Below are positions 34,857 to 43,901 of a stretch of 64,000 nucleotides of DNA, piece by piece. The position numbers were made by a program, and so were the translations under genes. The notes under the pieces were generated by a model. That model worked only from the letters and a program-made list of their open reading frames with translations, did no database searches and had not been told where the DNA came from. Numbering within the stretch: the first letter of the stretch is position 1; every line of letters begins with the position of its first letter. The DNA is from JALYGY01 sp963800975. GTDB lineage: Bacteria; Actinomycetota; Rubrobacteria; Rubrobacterales; Rubrobacteraceae. Location of the stretch: contig CAWDDB010000008.1 in the NCBI GenBank assembly GCA_963800975.1, forward strand, positions 62,001 through 126,000, read 5' to 3'.

Positions 34857-36495
34857 GACCAAGTACATCTTCGTTACGGGCGGCGTCGTGTCGTCCATCG
34901 GAAAGGGCACGAGCGCGGCGGCGCTCGGAATGTTGCTCAAGTCGCGGGGCTTTCGGGTAGTGTTGCAGAAGTTCGACCCCTACATCAACGTAGATCCCGG
35001 GACCATGAACCCCTACCAGCACGGCGAGGTCTTCGTGACCGAGGACGGGGCGGAGACGGATCTCGATCTCGGTCACTACGAGCGGTTTCTCGACGAGAAC
35101 CTTGGCAAGCTCTCCAACGTCACGACTGGGAGCGTGTACTGGGAGGTCATAAGCCGGGAGCGGAGGGGCGACTACCTGGGGGCGACCGTCCAGGTCATCC
35201 CGCACATAACCAACGAGATCAAGAACCGGATCGGGCGCCTGGGCCAGGACAAGGACATCGTCATCACGGAGATCGGGGGCACGGTCGGGGACATAGAGAG
35301 CCTGCCGTTCCTCGAGGCCATAAGGCAATTCAGGAACGACGTCGGGAGGAACAACGTCCTCTACGTCCACGTCTCCTACGTCCCGTTCATCGAGGCGGCC
35401 GGCGAGCTCAAGACCAAGCCAACCCAGCACTCGGCGCAGCGCCTGAGGGAGATCGGCATAAGCCCGGACATACTGATCTGCCGCGCGGACAGGCCGATGG
35501 GCGAGGACATAAAGAAGAAGATCGCGCTCTTCGCCGACACCGAGCTCTCATCCGTGATACCGGCCGAGGACGCGCCCAACCTCTACGCCATACCGCTGAG
35601 CCTGCACGACGAGGGGCTCGACGACCTGGCGCTCGAGAAGCTCGGGCTCGGCGCGCCGCCCGCCGACCTGGCGGAGTGGCGCGACCTCGTCTCGCGCATG
35701 CTCCGCGCCGAGAGGACCGTCAGGGTCGCGATCATCGGGAAGTACATCAAGCTTCAGGACGCGTACCTCTCGGTCGTGGAGGCCCTCGGGCACGCCGGGG
35801 GGGCCAACGGGTTGCGGGTCGAGCTCGACTGGGTGGACTCCGAGCAGCTCACGGACCGGGAGTCCGCCGCCAGACGACTCGCGAGCGCCGACGGGGTCCT
35901 GGTGCTTCCGGGATTCGGCCACCGGGGAGCGGAGGGCAAGATCGAGGCTGCACGCTTCGCTCGCGAGAGCGGCACGCCGTATCTGGGGCTCTGCCTTGGC
36001 TTGCAGATCGAGGTCGTCGAGTTTGCACGAAACGTCGCCGGGCTCGAGATGGCGAACTCCACGGAGTTCGAGCAGGACACCCCGCACCCGGTCATAGACA
36101 TCATGCCGGACCAGGTGGGGGTCGAGATGGGTGGCACGATGCGCCTGGGGCGCTGGCCGTGCAAGATCTGCCCGAACACCCTGGCGGCCGAGGTCTACGA
36201 CGCCGAGCTGGTATACGAGCGGCACCGACACCGCTACGAGGTCAACAACCGCTACCGCGAAGCGCTGCAGGACGCCGGGATGGTCTTCTCCGGCACCTCA
36301 CCCGACGGGAGGCTGGTCGAGATAGCGGAGCTGAAGGACCACCCGTTCTACATCGGGAGCCAGTTCCACCCCGAGTTCAAGAGCCGCCCGCTTCGGCCAC
36401 ACCCGCTTTTTTACGGCTTCGTGGGCGCGTGCGGGGGCACCTCCCGCGCCGTCCCGGAGGCGGTGGGCAGCGCGGAGGAGCAGGCCGCCAGCTGA
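34849..36495 (+). CDS. pyrG: CTP synthase
   Basis: 548 residues from ATG 34849 (GTG 34840 and 34843 are alternatives). The synthase domain opens KYIFVTGGVVSSIGKG and has the UTP/ATP sites DPYINVDPGTMNPYQHGEVFV; the glutaminase domain has GTPYLGLCLGLQIEVVEFARN and the His/Glu pair FHPEFKSRP. It aminates UTP to CTP, the end of the pathway begun at pyrB. No leader attenuator of the Firmicute GGGC type is seen. It overlaps the next gene by 4 bases. Confidence 0.96.
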   Translation: MSETKYIFVTGGVVSSIGKGTSAAALGMLLKSRGFRVVLQKFDPYINVDPGTMNPYQHGEVFVTEDGAETDLDLGHYERFLDENLGKLSNVTTGSVYWEVISRERRGDYLGATVQVIPHITNEIKNRIGRLGQDKDIVITEIGGTVGDIESLPFLEAIRQFRNDVGRNNVLYVHVSYVPFIEAAGELKTKPTQHSAQRLREIGISPDILICRADRPMGEDIKKKIALFADTELSSVIPAEDAPNLYAIPLSLHDEGLDDLALEKLGLGAPPADLAEWRDLVSRMLRAERTVRVAIIGKYIKLQDAYLSVVEALGHAGGANGLRVELDWVDSEQLTDRESAARRLASADGVLVLPGFGHRGAEGKIEAARFARESGTPYLGLCLGLQIEVVEFARNVAGLEMANSTEFEQDTPHPVIDIMPDQVGVEMGGTMRLGRWPCKICPNTLAAEVYDAELVYERHRHRYEVNNRYREALQDAGMVFSGTSPDGRLVEIAELKDHPFYIGSQFHPEFKSRPLRPHPLFYGFVGACGGTSRAVPEAVGSAEEQAAS

Positions 36496-37055
36496 GGGCG
36501 CCGAGCCGACACGAGCCCGGCCTCGCCAGGGAGCTGGCCCCGAGGCCCCTTGCGTTACTGGCCGCCGAGCCGGCCGGCACGCTCGCGCCCCGCGTTGCGG
36601 GGGCGGTCGAGGTGCGGGCGACGTTCGGCTGGCGAACCCCGGAGGAGGTGCCCGAGCTGCCCGCCTTCGCCCCGCCCGACAGCAAGGATGCCAGGTTCTC
36701 CTGCTTCGAAGCGGCCGACACGCAGGAGGCCACCCGAAGGCTCACTGGCGACGTACGGGCCCTCAGTCGCGTGGCCCTCGGCGCTGCCCTCGAGGCGGTG
36801 ATGCGCGAGATCACGGCGTTCGCCGCGCTTACGGAGGCGACGCTGGAGCTGGCGACGGCCCGCGCGCTACCGCCGCGCGTCGCCAGCGCGCGATCGCTGG
36901 AGCTACTGGCCCGCGACGTCTGGGAAGCCGGGTACACCGTCCGGTTCGCGCCTTCGTGGACGCCTTCGCCCTGGGCCGACGTCTACCTCGGGGTGCGGGG
37001 CAGCGAGGACCTGGCAGAATTCGTCCGGTCACACCCGTCGTGGCACGCGGCCTGA
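36492..37055 (+). CDS. Unknown protein between pyrG and DUF3866 gene (CTG start?)
   Basis: The open frame continues past pyrG and has no ATG, GTG or TTG until 36612. CTG at 36492 overlaps the pyrG stop (CTGA) and has GGAGGAG at 36474-36480, giving 187 residues; GTG 36429 (inside pyrG) or GTG 36612 are alternatives. The protein is Ala/Arg/Glu-rich, mostly helical, with VEVRATFGWRTPEEVPELPAF and WEAGYTVRFAPSWTPSPWADVYLGVRG as the most protein-like stretches. I do not recognise it. The regular codon pattern and tight packing support it as a real gene. Confidence 0.55.
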   Translation: MRAPSRHEPGLARELAPRPLALLAAEPAGTLAPRVAGAVEVRATFGWRTPEEVPELPAFAPPDSKDARFSCFEAADTQEATRRLTGDVRALSRVALGAALEAVMREITAFAALTEATLELATARALPPRVASARSLELLARDVWEAGYTVRFAPSWTPSPWADVYLGVRGSEDLAEFVRSHPSWHAA

Positions 37056-38065
37056 CGGGTCCGCCGGTATTGCGCCGCGCGCGCGTTGTCGCCGCTCGGG
37101 CCGGCGGCGCCCTGGAGCTGGAACTCCTCGAGGGGCCGCTCGCCGGTCGTACCGTAGACGGCGTCGCCTACGAAGAGCTCGGCGATAGGCCATCTCAGGG
37201 GGACGAAGTCTCGGCCAACACCGTTGGCCTCGAGATGGGCCTGGGCACTGGGGGTGTCGCCTTCGTCCTCGCCCCGACGGCGGGTGAGACCGCGCCGACG
37301 AACGACAACCACTTCGTCAAGCTTCCGTACACGCCGCTGCAGTTCCCGGCGTCCCCACCTCCACAGGCCGAAGGCCTCTCGGAGGCCGTCGTGGTGGTTC
37401 TGCCCCTCCACTCGCACCTGGCCCCGGCGTGCTGCGCGGCGGCCGCGCTGCAACCGGGGCGTCGCGTGGCCTTCGTGTGGCAAGACGGAGGCGCGCTGCC
37501 CGTCTCCTTCTCGCGAGCCGTCCCCGAGCTCAAGAGCCGCGGCCTCCTGAGCTCCGTAGTCTCCGCCGGGAGCAGCTTCGGCGGGGACCTCGAGGCACCG
37601 AACGTGTATTCTGGGCTCCTGGCCGCGGCTTGCGACGCCGACGTCGTGCTCGTGGGGATCGGGCCTGGGGTCGTAGGCACCGCGACAGACTACGGGCACG
37701 GCGGAATGGCCGCCGCCGCTGCCCTCAACGCGGCCTCTTCCCTGGGCGCGAACCCGGTTCTGACCCCGCGGCTTTCCCACGCGGAACCCAGGGAGCGTCA
37801 TCGCGGCGTCTCCCATCACACCAGGGCCGTCCTGCGGGCCGCGCTCGGACGATGCCGCGTGGCCTTCCCCGAGAGCGCCGGTGCCATCGCCGAGGGGCTA
37901 CCGGTCAGCCACGACTACGAGACCGTGGGCGCGAGCGCGGCTGGATTGGATGGCCGCTTCGGGGTAACCTTCCGGAGTATGGGCCGAGCATACGCGGATG
38001 ATCCGGTGTTTTTCGACGCGGCCGTGGCCGCGGTAGCCCTCGCCCTGGGAGGCGCTCGCCGGTGA
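37040..38065 (+). CDS. DUF3866 family protein
   Basis: 341 residues from GTG 37040, overlapping the previous gene by 16 bases. GDEVSANTVGLEMGLGTGGVAFVLA, HFVKLPYTPLQ, VVVLPLHSHLAPACCAAAAL, YSGLLAAACDADVVLVGIGPGVVGTATDYGHGGMAAA and GVSHHTRAVLRAAL are the conserved blocks of DUF3866, found beside ald, scpAB and pyrG in many Gram-positive bacteria. Function is unknown. The stop overlaps ald (GTGA). Confidence 0.85.
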   Translation: MARGLTGPPVLRRARVVAARAGGALELELLEGPLAGRTVDGVAYEELGDRPSQGDEVSANTVGLEMGLGTGGVAFVLAPTAGETAPTNDNHFVKLPYTPLQFPASPPPQAEGLSEAVVVVLPLHSHLAPACCAAAALQPGRRVAFVWQDGGALPVSFSRAVPELKSRGLLSSVVSAGSSFGGDLEAPNVYSGLLAAACDADVVLVGIGPGVVGTATDYGHGGMAAAAALNAASSLGANPVLTPRLSHAEPRERHRGVSHHTRAVLRAALGRCRVAFPESAGAIAEGLPVSHDYETVGASAAGLDGRFGVTFRSMGRAYADDPVFFDAAVAAVALALGGARR

Positions 38066-39195
38066 GGATCGGGGTCCCCAAGGAGGTGGCGCCGGGCGAG
38101 AGCAGGGTCGCCCTCGGTCCGCACGCCGTGCACGAGTTGGCGCGCGCCGGACACCGGGTGCTCGTCCAGTCGGGGGCCGGGGAGGGCTCGCAAGCGACCG
38201 ACGAGGCCTACGAGCAGGCCGGCGCCGTCGTCGTGCCCGAGGTCGCCCGAGTCTACGAGGAGTCCGAACTAGTCGTCAAGGTGCAGGGCCCCGTCGAGGA
38301 GGAGCAGGGGTACCTGAGGGAGGGTATGATCCTCTTCGCGTTCCTCTCGCTGCCTGTGAACGCGGCCCTAATGCAGGCGCTCTTGAATTCCCGGTGCGTC
38401 GCCTTCGCGATGGAGACGATCCGCGACCGTTCCGGAGGGCTCCCCGTCCTGACGCCGATGAGCGAGATCGCCGGCCGTCTCACGCCCCAGATCGGGGCCC
38501 ACTACCTCCAGTACCAGTCCGGCGGGCGCGGCATACTGCTCGGCGGGTCGGCCGGCGTGAGGCCGGGGCGGGTCGTGATCCTCGGCTGCGGCATCGTCGG
38601 GTCGGCCGCCGCCCGCGTGGCCAGCGGTCTGGGGGCGCGGGTTGTGGTCATGGACCGCGACCTGCAGCGCCTGCGGCGGCTCGAGGAGGTTGGACTCAAG
38701 GGCATCAGCACCCTCGCCTCGACCAACATGGCGACAAGGGACGCCGTCCTACAGGCGGACCTCCTTATCGGGGCGGTACAGATCGTGGGCTCGCGCACGC
38801 CGGCTCTTGTGAACCGGGAGACCGTCGAGGGCATGAAGGAGGGGGCAGTCATAGTCGATGTGGACGTGGATCAGGGCGGATGCGTGGAGACCTCGAGGAC
38901 CACGACGCTGGCGGAGCCAACCTTCGTCGAGTCCGGAGTCACCCACTACTGCGTGAAGAACGTGCCGGCCTCCGTCCCCGTCACCGCGACGAGGGCGCTC
39001 TCGAACGCGCTGCTGCCGTACGTGCGCGAGGTGGCGGGCCGAGGCCTTGCCGACGCCGTCGCCTCCGACACCGAGTTTGGCCGCGGCGTCGCCGTCGCCG
39101 AGGGGCGGGTCGTGGATGCGGTCCTGGCCAGGGCCACCGGGACGGAGCACAACGTTCTCTCCTCGGTCTTGCCGCTCCACTCCGAGGCCAGGTGA
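38062..39195 (+). CDS. ald: Alanine dehydrogenase family protein
   Basis: 377 residues from GTG. MRIGVPKEVAPGESRVALGP, LVVKVQGP (substrate Lys), LTPMSEIAGRLTPQIGAHYLQ, the Rossmann motif VVILGCGIVGSAAARVA and IVDVDVDQGGCVETSRTTT are all alanine dehydrogenase features. The usual catalytic histidine in the FTYLHLA block is replaced: the sequence reads FAFLSLPVN. This resembles transhydrogenase alpha subunits at that point, so L-alanine/pyruvate chemistry is not certain. It overlaps scpA (TGATG). Confidence 0.85.
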   Translation: MRIGVPKEVAPGESRVALGPHAVHELARAGHRVLVQSGAGEGSQATDEAYEQAGAVVVPEVARVYEESELVVKVQGPVEEEQGYLREGMILFAFLSLPVNAALMQALLNSRCVAFAMETIRDRSGGLPVLTPMSEIAGRLTPQIGAHYLQYQSGGRGILLGGSAGVRPGRVVILGCGIVGSAAARVASGLGARVVVMDRDLQRLRRLEEVGLKGISTLASTNMATRDAVLQADLLIGAVQIVGSRTPALVNRETVEGMKEGAVIVDVDVDQGGCVETSRTTTLAEPTFVESGVTHYCVKNVPASVPVTATRALSNALLPYVREVAGRGLADAVASDTEFGRGVAVAEGRVVDAVLARATGTEHNVLSSVLPLHSEAR

Positions 39196-39914
39196 TGGTC
39201 GACCCCGCGGCGAGGGCCCTCTCGGACTTCACGGTAGAGCTCGACGTCTACTCGGGTCCGTACGAGTGGCTCCTCGCGCTCATCCTCAAGGACGAGGTGG
39301 AGATCTTCGAGGTACCACTGCGCGAGCTTGTGACGCTCTACCTTCGCTCGCGCGACCCCGACTCGCCGGCGGGCCTCGAGCGCGACACCGACTTCGCGGG
39401 CTCGGCGGCCGCGCTGGTGCTCCTCAAGAGCCGCACGCTCTTGCCCTCGCCCGACGAGGAGGATCACGCCGAGGAGGACGCCCTCGCCCCGGAAGAGCTC
39501 GCCCAGAGGTTGGAGCGTTACCTGATGATCCGGCGCGGCGCCGAGGCGCTCAGGGGGAGGTTCGCGGCTAACGCCGGCCACCACGGCTCGGCCCACCTGC
39601 TCGCGCCACGCCCGGGCCGGCTGCTCCTGGATCGGGACCGGATCCTCGCGGCCGCCCGCCGGTCGTTCTCGCGACCGACGGAGCCCCCCGTGAGCCACCT
39701 CGGGCCCATAACCGTGACCCTGCAGGAGCTCGCCTCGGTCATTCGCTCGTCCCTCGCCCGCGGCCCCGTCGCCTACGAGGACCTGATCAGGGACATGGAC
39801 CGCCTGCGTTCAGCGGTTGCTTTCGCCGCGGCGCTCTCGCTGGCCCACGAGGGCCGCCTGAGGCTCGAACAGCCTGAGCCCCTCGGCCCCCTTACCCTGG
39901 AGCCGATCGGGTGA
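39195..39914 (+). CDS. scpA: Segregation and condensation protein A (kleisin)
   Basis: 239 residues from ATG 39195. FTVELDVYSGPYEWLLALILKDEVEIFEVPLRELVTLYL is the N-terminal SMC-binding domain, FAGSAAALVLLKSRTLLP the conserved helix, and the C-terminal winged helix (AVAFAAALSLAHEGRLRLEQ) closes the protein. ScpA links the SMC heads and binds ScpB, whose gene overlaps it by 4 bases. The upstream frame extension through ald is a shadow. Confidence 0.92.
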   Translation: MVDPAARALSDFTVELDVYSGPYEWLLALILKDEVEIFEVPLRELVTLYLRSRDPDSPAGLERDTDFAGSAAALVLLKSRTLLPSPDEEDHAEEDALAPEELAQRLERYLMIRRGAEALRGRFAANAGHHGSAHLLAPRPGRLLLDRDRILAAARRSFSRPTEPPVSHLGPITVTLQELASVIRSSLARGPVAYEDLIRDMDRLRSAVAFAAALSLAHEGRLRLEQPEPLGPLTLEPIG

Positions 39915-40513
39915 GCGGGGCCAACGGCGCGCAGCCGAAGCCCGCGCACCTGCTCGAGGCGGTGTTGCTGACCAGCGCGCGCCCGATTGATGTCGCCTCC
40001 CTGTGCTCCGCGACCGGCCTCCCGGAGAACGTGGCGAGCTCTGCCCTGGCCGAGCTCGCCGACCGCTACTCGCCCGAGGCGTCGGGGATAGTGCTTCGCT
40101 TGGTGGCCGGAGGCTACCTGCTCTCCACGAACCCGAGCTGCTCGAATGCGGTCGAGCGTTTCCGCGACGAGGCGCGCCCGGTCCCGCTCTCGGGCGCGGC
40201 ACTCGAGGTACTCGCCTGCGCCCTTTACCACGGACCCCTGACCAGGGCCGCTATCTCCGAGGTGCGCGGCGTGAACTCCGACGCCGTCGTGCGAGGTCTC
40301 CTGGATCGCGGCCTGCTCGCGGAGGTGGGGGAGGACCGCGAACACCCCGGCGCCCCGGCCCTCATCGACGTCACGCAGGAGTTCATCCTCGCCACCGGAG
40401 CCTCCTCCAGGGAGGACTTCCCTGCGCTGGAGACCCTGGTGGGGGAGGAGGAGCTCGCCCGCCTGCGTGAGCGCCTCCTCCCGGCGGGCGAATCCCCCCC
40501 GGAGCCCGAATAG
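39911..40513 (+). CDS. scpB: Segregation and condensation protein B
   Basis: 200 residues from GTG. Tandem winged helices: HLLEAVLLTSARPIDVASLCSATGL then LEVLACALYHGPLTRAAISEVRGVNSDAVVRGLLDRGLLAEVG, with the late FILATGASSREDFPAL motif. It dimerises on ScpA within the SMC condensin. It ends one base before rluB. Confidence 0.92.
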   Translation: MSGANGAQPKPAHLLEAVLLTSARPIDVASLCSATGLPENVASSALAELADRYSPEASGIVLRLVAGGYLLSTNPSCSNAVERFRDEARPVPLSGAALEVLACALYHGPLTRAAISEVRGVNSDAVVRGLLDRGLLAEVGEDREHPGAPALIDVTQEFILATGASSREDFPALETLVGEEELARLRERLLPAGESPPEPE

Positions 40514-40514
40514 C

Positions 40515-41216
40515 GTGCGGCTACAGGCGTTCCTGGCCAGGGCGGGGGCATCCCCCTCCCGCCGCAAGGCCGAGGCCCTGATCTCGGCCGGCCGCGTCAC
40601 CGTGAACGGGGAGACCCCTACCCTGGGCGCCTCCGTCTCTCCGAACGACGAGATCTTCCTGGACGGACGCCCCGTCTCCTTGCCCGAGACCTTCGCCTAC
40701 CTGGCCCTCAACAAACCTCCTGGCTACCTCACGACCCTGCGAGACGAGCCGGGCCGGGACCGCGCCACGATTAGCACCCTGATACCGTGCCTCCCCGGCC
40801 TCGTTCCAGTCGGCCGCCTCGACGCCGACACCACGGGCCTACTCCTACTGACCAACGACGGCCCATTCGCCCACCGCGTGGCCCACCCATCCTCCGAGAT
40901 CGAGAAACAATACCGGCTCACCCTCCGCGCACCGGCGCCGGCGGCGGCCCTCGCAGCCCTCGCAGCCGGCCCAACCCTGGAAGACGGCAGGATGCTTTCC
41001 CCAAAGCTCGAAAACATACACAGCAACCACCACAAGACCACCCTCGACCTCACCATCCACGAGGGCCGTAACCGCATAATACGGCGAGCATGCGCGGCGG
41101 TGGGGCTGGATCTGGTACGACTCGAGCGCACCCGAATAGGCCCCGTCCTTCTCGGGGGGCTGCGCGAGGGCGAGCTACGCGAGCTGACCGAGGAGGAGCT
41201 CGGGGCGCTTCCATGA
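40515..41216 (+). CDS. rluB: RsuA/RluB-type rRNA pseudouridine synthase
   Basis: 233 residues from GTG 40515. S4 domain RLQAFLARAGASPSRRKAEALISAGRVTVNG; catalytic motif GRLDADTTGLLLLTNDG with the nucleophilic Asp; HEGRNRIIRRACAAVGLDLVRLERTRIGP is the family's C-terminal signature. In Gram-positive bacteria the scpB-linked member modifies 23S rRNA. Base composition is strongly C-rich to about 41070, then switches to G-rich after an AT-rich ATAATAC patch. It overlaps aroA (ATGA). Confidence 0.9.
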   Translation: MRLQAFLARAGASPSRRKAEALISAGRVTVNGETPTLGASVSPNDEIFLDGRPVSLPETFAYLALNKPPGYLTTLRDEPGRDRATISTLIPCLPGLVPVGRLDADTTGLLLLTNDGPFAHRVAHPSSEIEKQYRLTLRAPAPAAALAALAAGPTLEDGRMLSPKLENIHSNHHKTTLDLTIHEGRNRIIRRACAAVGLDLVRLERTRIGPVLLGGLREGELRELTEEELGALP

Positions 41217-42541
41217 GTCGTGTCTTCGGCGTTCCGGGCACCGACTTCTCGGTCGAGGACGTCCGCGGAGAGTTCCCAGAAACGCTCGAGATACGGCCGC
41301 TCGCGCGACCCGCGGATGCCACCGTCGGCGTTCCCGGCTCAAAGAGCGTCACCAACCGCGCCCTTCTGATAGCAGCCCTTGCCGACGGGACCTCTACCAT
41401 CCAGAACACCCTCTTCTCCGAGGACTCTTACTGGCTCATGCGCGCCATCAGCGAGCTGGGCCTCGGGGTCCGGGCCGACGGCAAGACCGGCGAGACCACG
41501 GTCTCCGGACAAACAGGCGTAATACCCCGGAGCGGGGTGGAGGTGTTCGTCGGCAACGCCGGGACGGTCGCGCGTTTCTTGCCGCCGGCGCTCGCGTTGG
41601 GGCGGGGGCCTTACGTGGTGGACGGCGCGCCGAGGATGCGGGAGCGTCCGATCGGGGACCTGGTCGACGCGATGCGGCGGCTTGGTGCCGGGGTCGGCTA
41701 CGAGCAAGACGAGGGGCGGTTCCCGCTGCGCGTAGAGGGGGGTGGGATCCGTGGCGGGAAGGCCACGGTGCGCGCGGGGAGCTCTAGCCAGTTCGTCAGC
41801 GGGTTGCTGCTGGCGGCGCCGTACGCGAGGGAGCCGGTGACGCTCGAGGCGGAGGGCAGGCAGGAGTGGCCCTACGTCGGCATCACCGCCGAGGTAATGC
41901 GGTCGTTCGGGGTGGAGGTCGAGTCCGGGCGCGCGCGCTACTCGGTGCGGCCCGCGGTGTACCGCGCGCGAGAGTACGCCGTGGAGCCCGACGCATCTGC
42001 CGCCTCGTACTTCATGGCCGCGGCGGCGGTGACGGGCGGGAGGGTGAGGATACCCGGGCTCGGCTCCGACTCCCCGCAGGGCGACGTGCGTTTCGCGCGG
42101 GTGCTCGGCGACATGGGCTGCGAGGTCGATGTGGGGCGGGACCGGATAGAGGTGGCTGGCCCGCAGCGCCTGCGCGGGGTCGAGGTCGACATGAACGCCT
42201 TTTCGGACACCATGATCACGCTCTCGGCCATAGCCCCCTTCGCCTCGACGCCGACCGAGATCTACAACGTCGGGCACACCAGGCGCCAGGAGACGGACCG
42301 TATCTCCGCGGTGGTCACGGAGTTGCGGCGCCTCGGGGTCCCCGTCGAGGAGAGGCCGGACGGGCTGCGCATCGTGCCCGCGGAGGTGCGTCCCGCCGTG
42401 GTGGAGACCTACGGGGACCACCGGATGGCCATGGCATTTGCCGTTACGGGGCTGGCCGCGCCGGGCATCACGATCCGGGACCCTGGCTGCGTCACCAAGA
42501 CCTTCCCGGACTACTTCGAGCGGCTCGAGACGCTGCGCTGA
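41213..42541 (+). CDS. aroA: 3-phosphoshikimate 1-carboxyvinyltransferase (EPSP synthase)
   Basis: 442 residues from ATG 41213. TVGVPGSKSVTNRALLIAALADG, GNAGTVARFLPPAL (usual GNAGTAMR changed at two positions), RQEWPYVGIT, VEPDASAASYFMAAAAVTGG and GDHRMAMAFAV are present. It makes EPSP from shikimate-3-phosphate and phosphoenolpyruvate. The PGSK-SVTNR and GNAGT variants suggest it should be compared with class II types before any inhibitor-sensitivity claim. An N-terminal extension of ~35 residues (RVFGVPGTDFSVEDVRGEFPETLE) precedes the domain. Confidence 0.94.
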   Translation: MSRVFGVPGTDFSVEDVRGEFPETLEIRPLARPADATVGVPGSKSVTNRALLIAALADGTSTIQNTLFSEDSYWLMRAISELGLGVRADGKTGETTVSGQTGVIPRSGVEVFVGNAGTVARFLPPALALGRGPYVVDGAPRMRERPIGDLVDAMRRLGAGVGYEQDEGRFPLRVEGGGIRGGKATVRAGSSSQFVSGLLLAAPYAREPVTLEAEGRQEWPYVGITAEVMRSFGVEVESGRARYSVRPAVYRAREYAVEPDASAASYFMAAAAVTGGRVRIPGLGSDSPQGDVRFARVLGDMGCEVDVGRDRIEVAGPQRLRGVEVDMNAFSDTMITLSAIAPFASTPTEIYNVGHTRRQETDRISAVVTELRRLGVPVEERPDGLRIVPAEVRPAVVETYGDHRMAMAFAVTGLAAPGITIRDPGCVTKTFPDYFERLETLR

Positions 42542-42558
42542 GGGGCCTGGCTTTCGGC

Positions 42559-42564
42559 TATACT
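42559..42564 (+). promoter_or_regulatory. -10 element before cmk
   Basis: TATACT lies in the 35-base gap between aroA and cmk, 12 bases upstream of the cmk ATG, so any leader would be about 5 bases. It is identical to the elements before mihF and the RsiG-like gene. No -35 is recognised. Confidence 0.45.
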
Positions 42565-42576
42565 CCTCCTGGACCA

Positions 42577-43245
42577 ATGGCAGCATCCCTAATAGCCATA
42601 GACGGGCCGGCGGGCAGCGGCAAGAGCTCGGTCGCGCGGGCGGTCGCCGAGAAGCTCGGCCTCACCAACCTGAACACCGGCGCGGCCTACAGGGCCGTGG
42701 CGCTTGTCGCGCTGCGCGAGGGCGTCGACCCGGAAGACGGGGCAGGGCTCGCCGACGTTGCGCGCCGCGTGAGCCTCGACGCCTGGGGCGCCCGCGTCGA
42801 TGGGGAGCCCGTCCGTGACGAAGACCTGCGCTCGCCCGAGGTCTCGGCCGCCGCCTCGGCCGTCTCGGCGAGGCCCGAGGTGCGGGAGGTGTTGCTCGCG
42901 GTGCAGCGGGAGGCGGCCAGCGCGGCGAGCAGCGAAGGCGGGGCTGTCGTCGAGGGGCGGGACATAGGTACGGTCGTGCTGCCCGACGCGGACCTCAAGA
43001 TCTTCCTCTCGGCCGAGCCGGAGGAACGAGCGCGCCGGCGGGCGCACCAGACCGGCCGCGAGGAGGAGCTGGATCGCATCCGCGAGGCGATGAGGCAGAG
43101 GGACCTGCGCGACTCCGAGCGCGAGACCTCGCCTCTAAAGCCTGCCGCCGACGCAGTTATCCTCGACACCACCTCGCTCGACCTCGACGGGGTGGTCTCG
43201 CGCGTGCTAGAGCTCGCGCGGGAGCTGCTCGAGAAGGGGGCTTGA
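42577..43245 (+). CDS. cmk: Cytidylate kinase
   Basis: 222 residues from ATG 42577. P-loop AIDGPAGSGKSSVARAVAEKLG, LNTGAAYRAVAL (CMP site), VVEGRDIGTVVLPDADLKIFLSA and RDLRDSERETSPLKPA are diagnostic. It phosphorylates CMP and dCMP. The aroA-cmk-plsC-der order is common in Gram-positive genomes. It overlaps plsC (TGATG). Confidence 0.95.
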   Translation: MAASLIAIDGPAGSGKSSVARAVAEKLGLTNLNTGAAYRAVALVALREGVDPEDGAGLADVARRVSLDAWGARVDGEPVRDEDLRSPEVSAAASAVSARPEVREVLLAVQREAASAASSEGGAVVEGRDIGTVVLPDADLKIFLSAEPEERARRRAHQTGREEELDRIREAMRQRDLRDSERETSPLKPAADAVILDTTSLDLDGVVSRVLELARELLEKGA

Positions 43246-43901
43246 TGGAGGCCATGCAGGCTCCGAAGAACCGGAGCAAGCCGGCGTCGATGTCCGGGCG
43301 CTACACGTTTTTCCGGTGGGTAATGCGCCTGCTTGGGTGGGTGCTGGCCGGGTTCACGGTTGTGGGCGAGGAGAAGATGCCGCGCACGGGACCGCTCGTT
43401 GTGGCGGCAAACCACTCGCAGTACCTCGACCCCGTGTACGTGTGCATGGCCATACCGCGAAGGGTGCAGTGGATGGCCAAGAAGGAGCTCTTCGCGTTCC
43501 CGTACAGCCCCCTCTTCTACTTCATCGGGTCGTTCCCGGTCGATCGCCAGGGCGGCGGGCGGGCCGGGTTGCGCTCGGCGATCAACTTCCTCGATAAGGG
43601 ATGGGCGCTCGGGATCTTCCCCGAGGGGACCCACAAGACCGGGGAGGGCTCGCGGGAGGCCAGGAGCGGTACCGTGGTGCTCGCGTTGCGTGGCGGTGCC
43701 CCGGTACTGCCCGTCCACGTCGGTCGGGCCCCTGGTCTGCTAGGCAGGCTGCGCGGCGAGAAGCTACTCATCCACGTAGGGGACCCCATCGAGGTCGACC
43801 CTTCCCTGCGCGGCAGGGAAGCTTACAGGGCGGCGGCCGAGGAGATACTAGAGGTTGTCTACGCGCTGCCCAAGGCGGGCGTCGGGCGGGGAGAGGTGTG
43901 A
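43245..43901 (+). CDS. plsC: 1-acylglycerol-3-phosphate O-acyltransferase (PlsC family)
   Basis: 218 residues from ATG 43245. The acyltransferase HX4D motif is NHSQYLD, the second block FPEGTHKTGEG, and a membrane-associated segment (FFRWVMRLLGWVLAGFTVVG) precedes them. It acylates lysophosphatidate in phospholipid synthesis. TTG 43242 is an equivalent in-frame start. It overlaps der by 4 bases. Confidence 0.9.
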   Translation: MEAMQAPKNRSKPASMSGRYTFFRWVMRLLGWVLAGFTVVGEEKMPRTGPLVVAANHSQYLDPVYVCMAIPRRVQWMAKKELFAFPYSPLFYFIGSFPVDRQGGGRAGLRSAINFLDKGWALGIFPEGTHKTGEGSREARSGTVVLALRGGAPVLPVHVGRAPGLLGRLRGEKLLIHVGDPIEVDPSLRGREAYRAAAEEILEVVYALPKAGVGRGEV

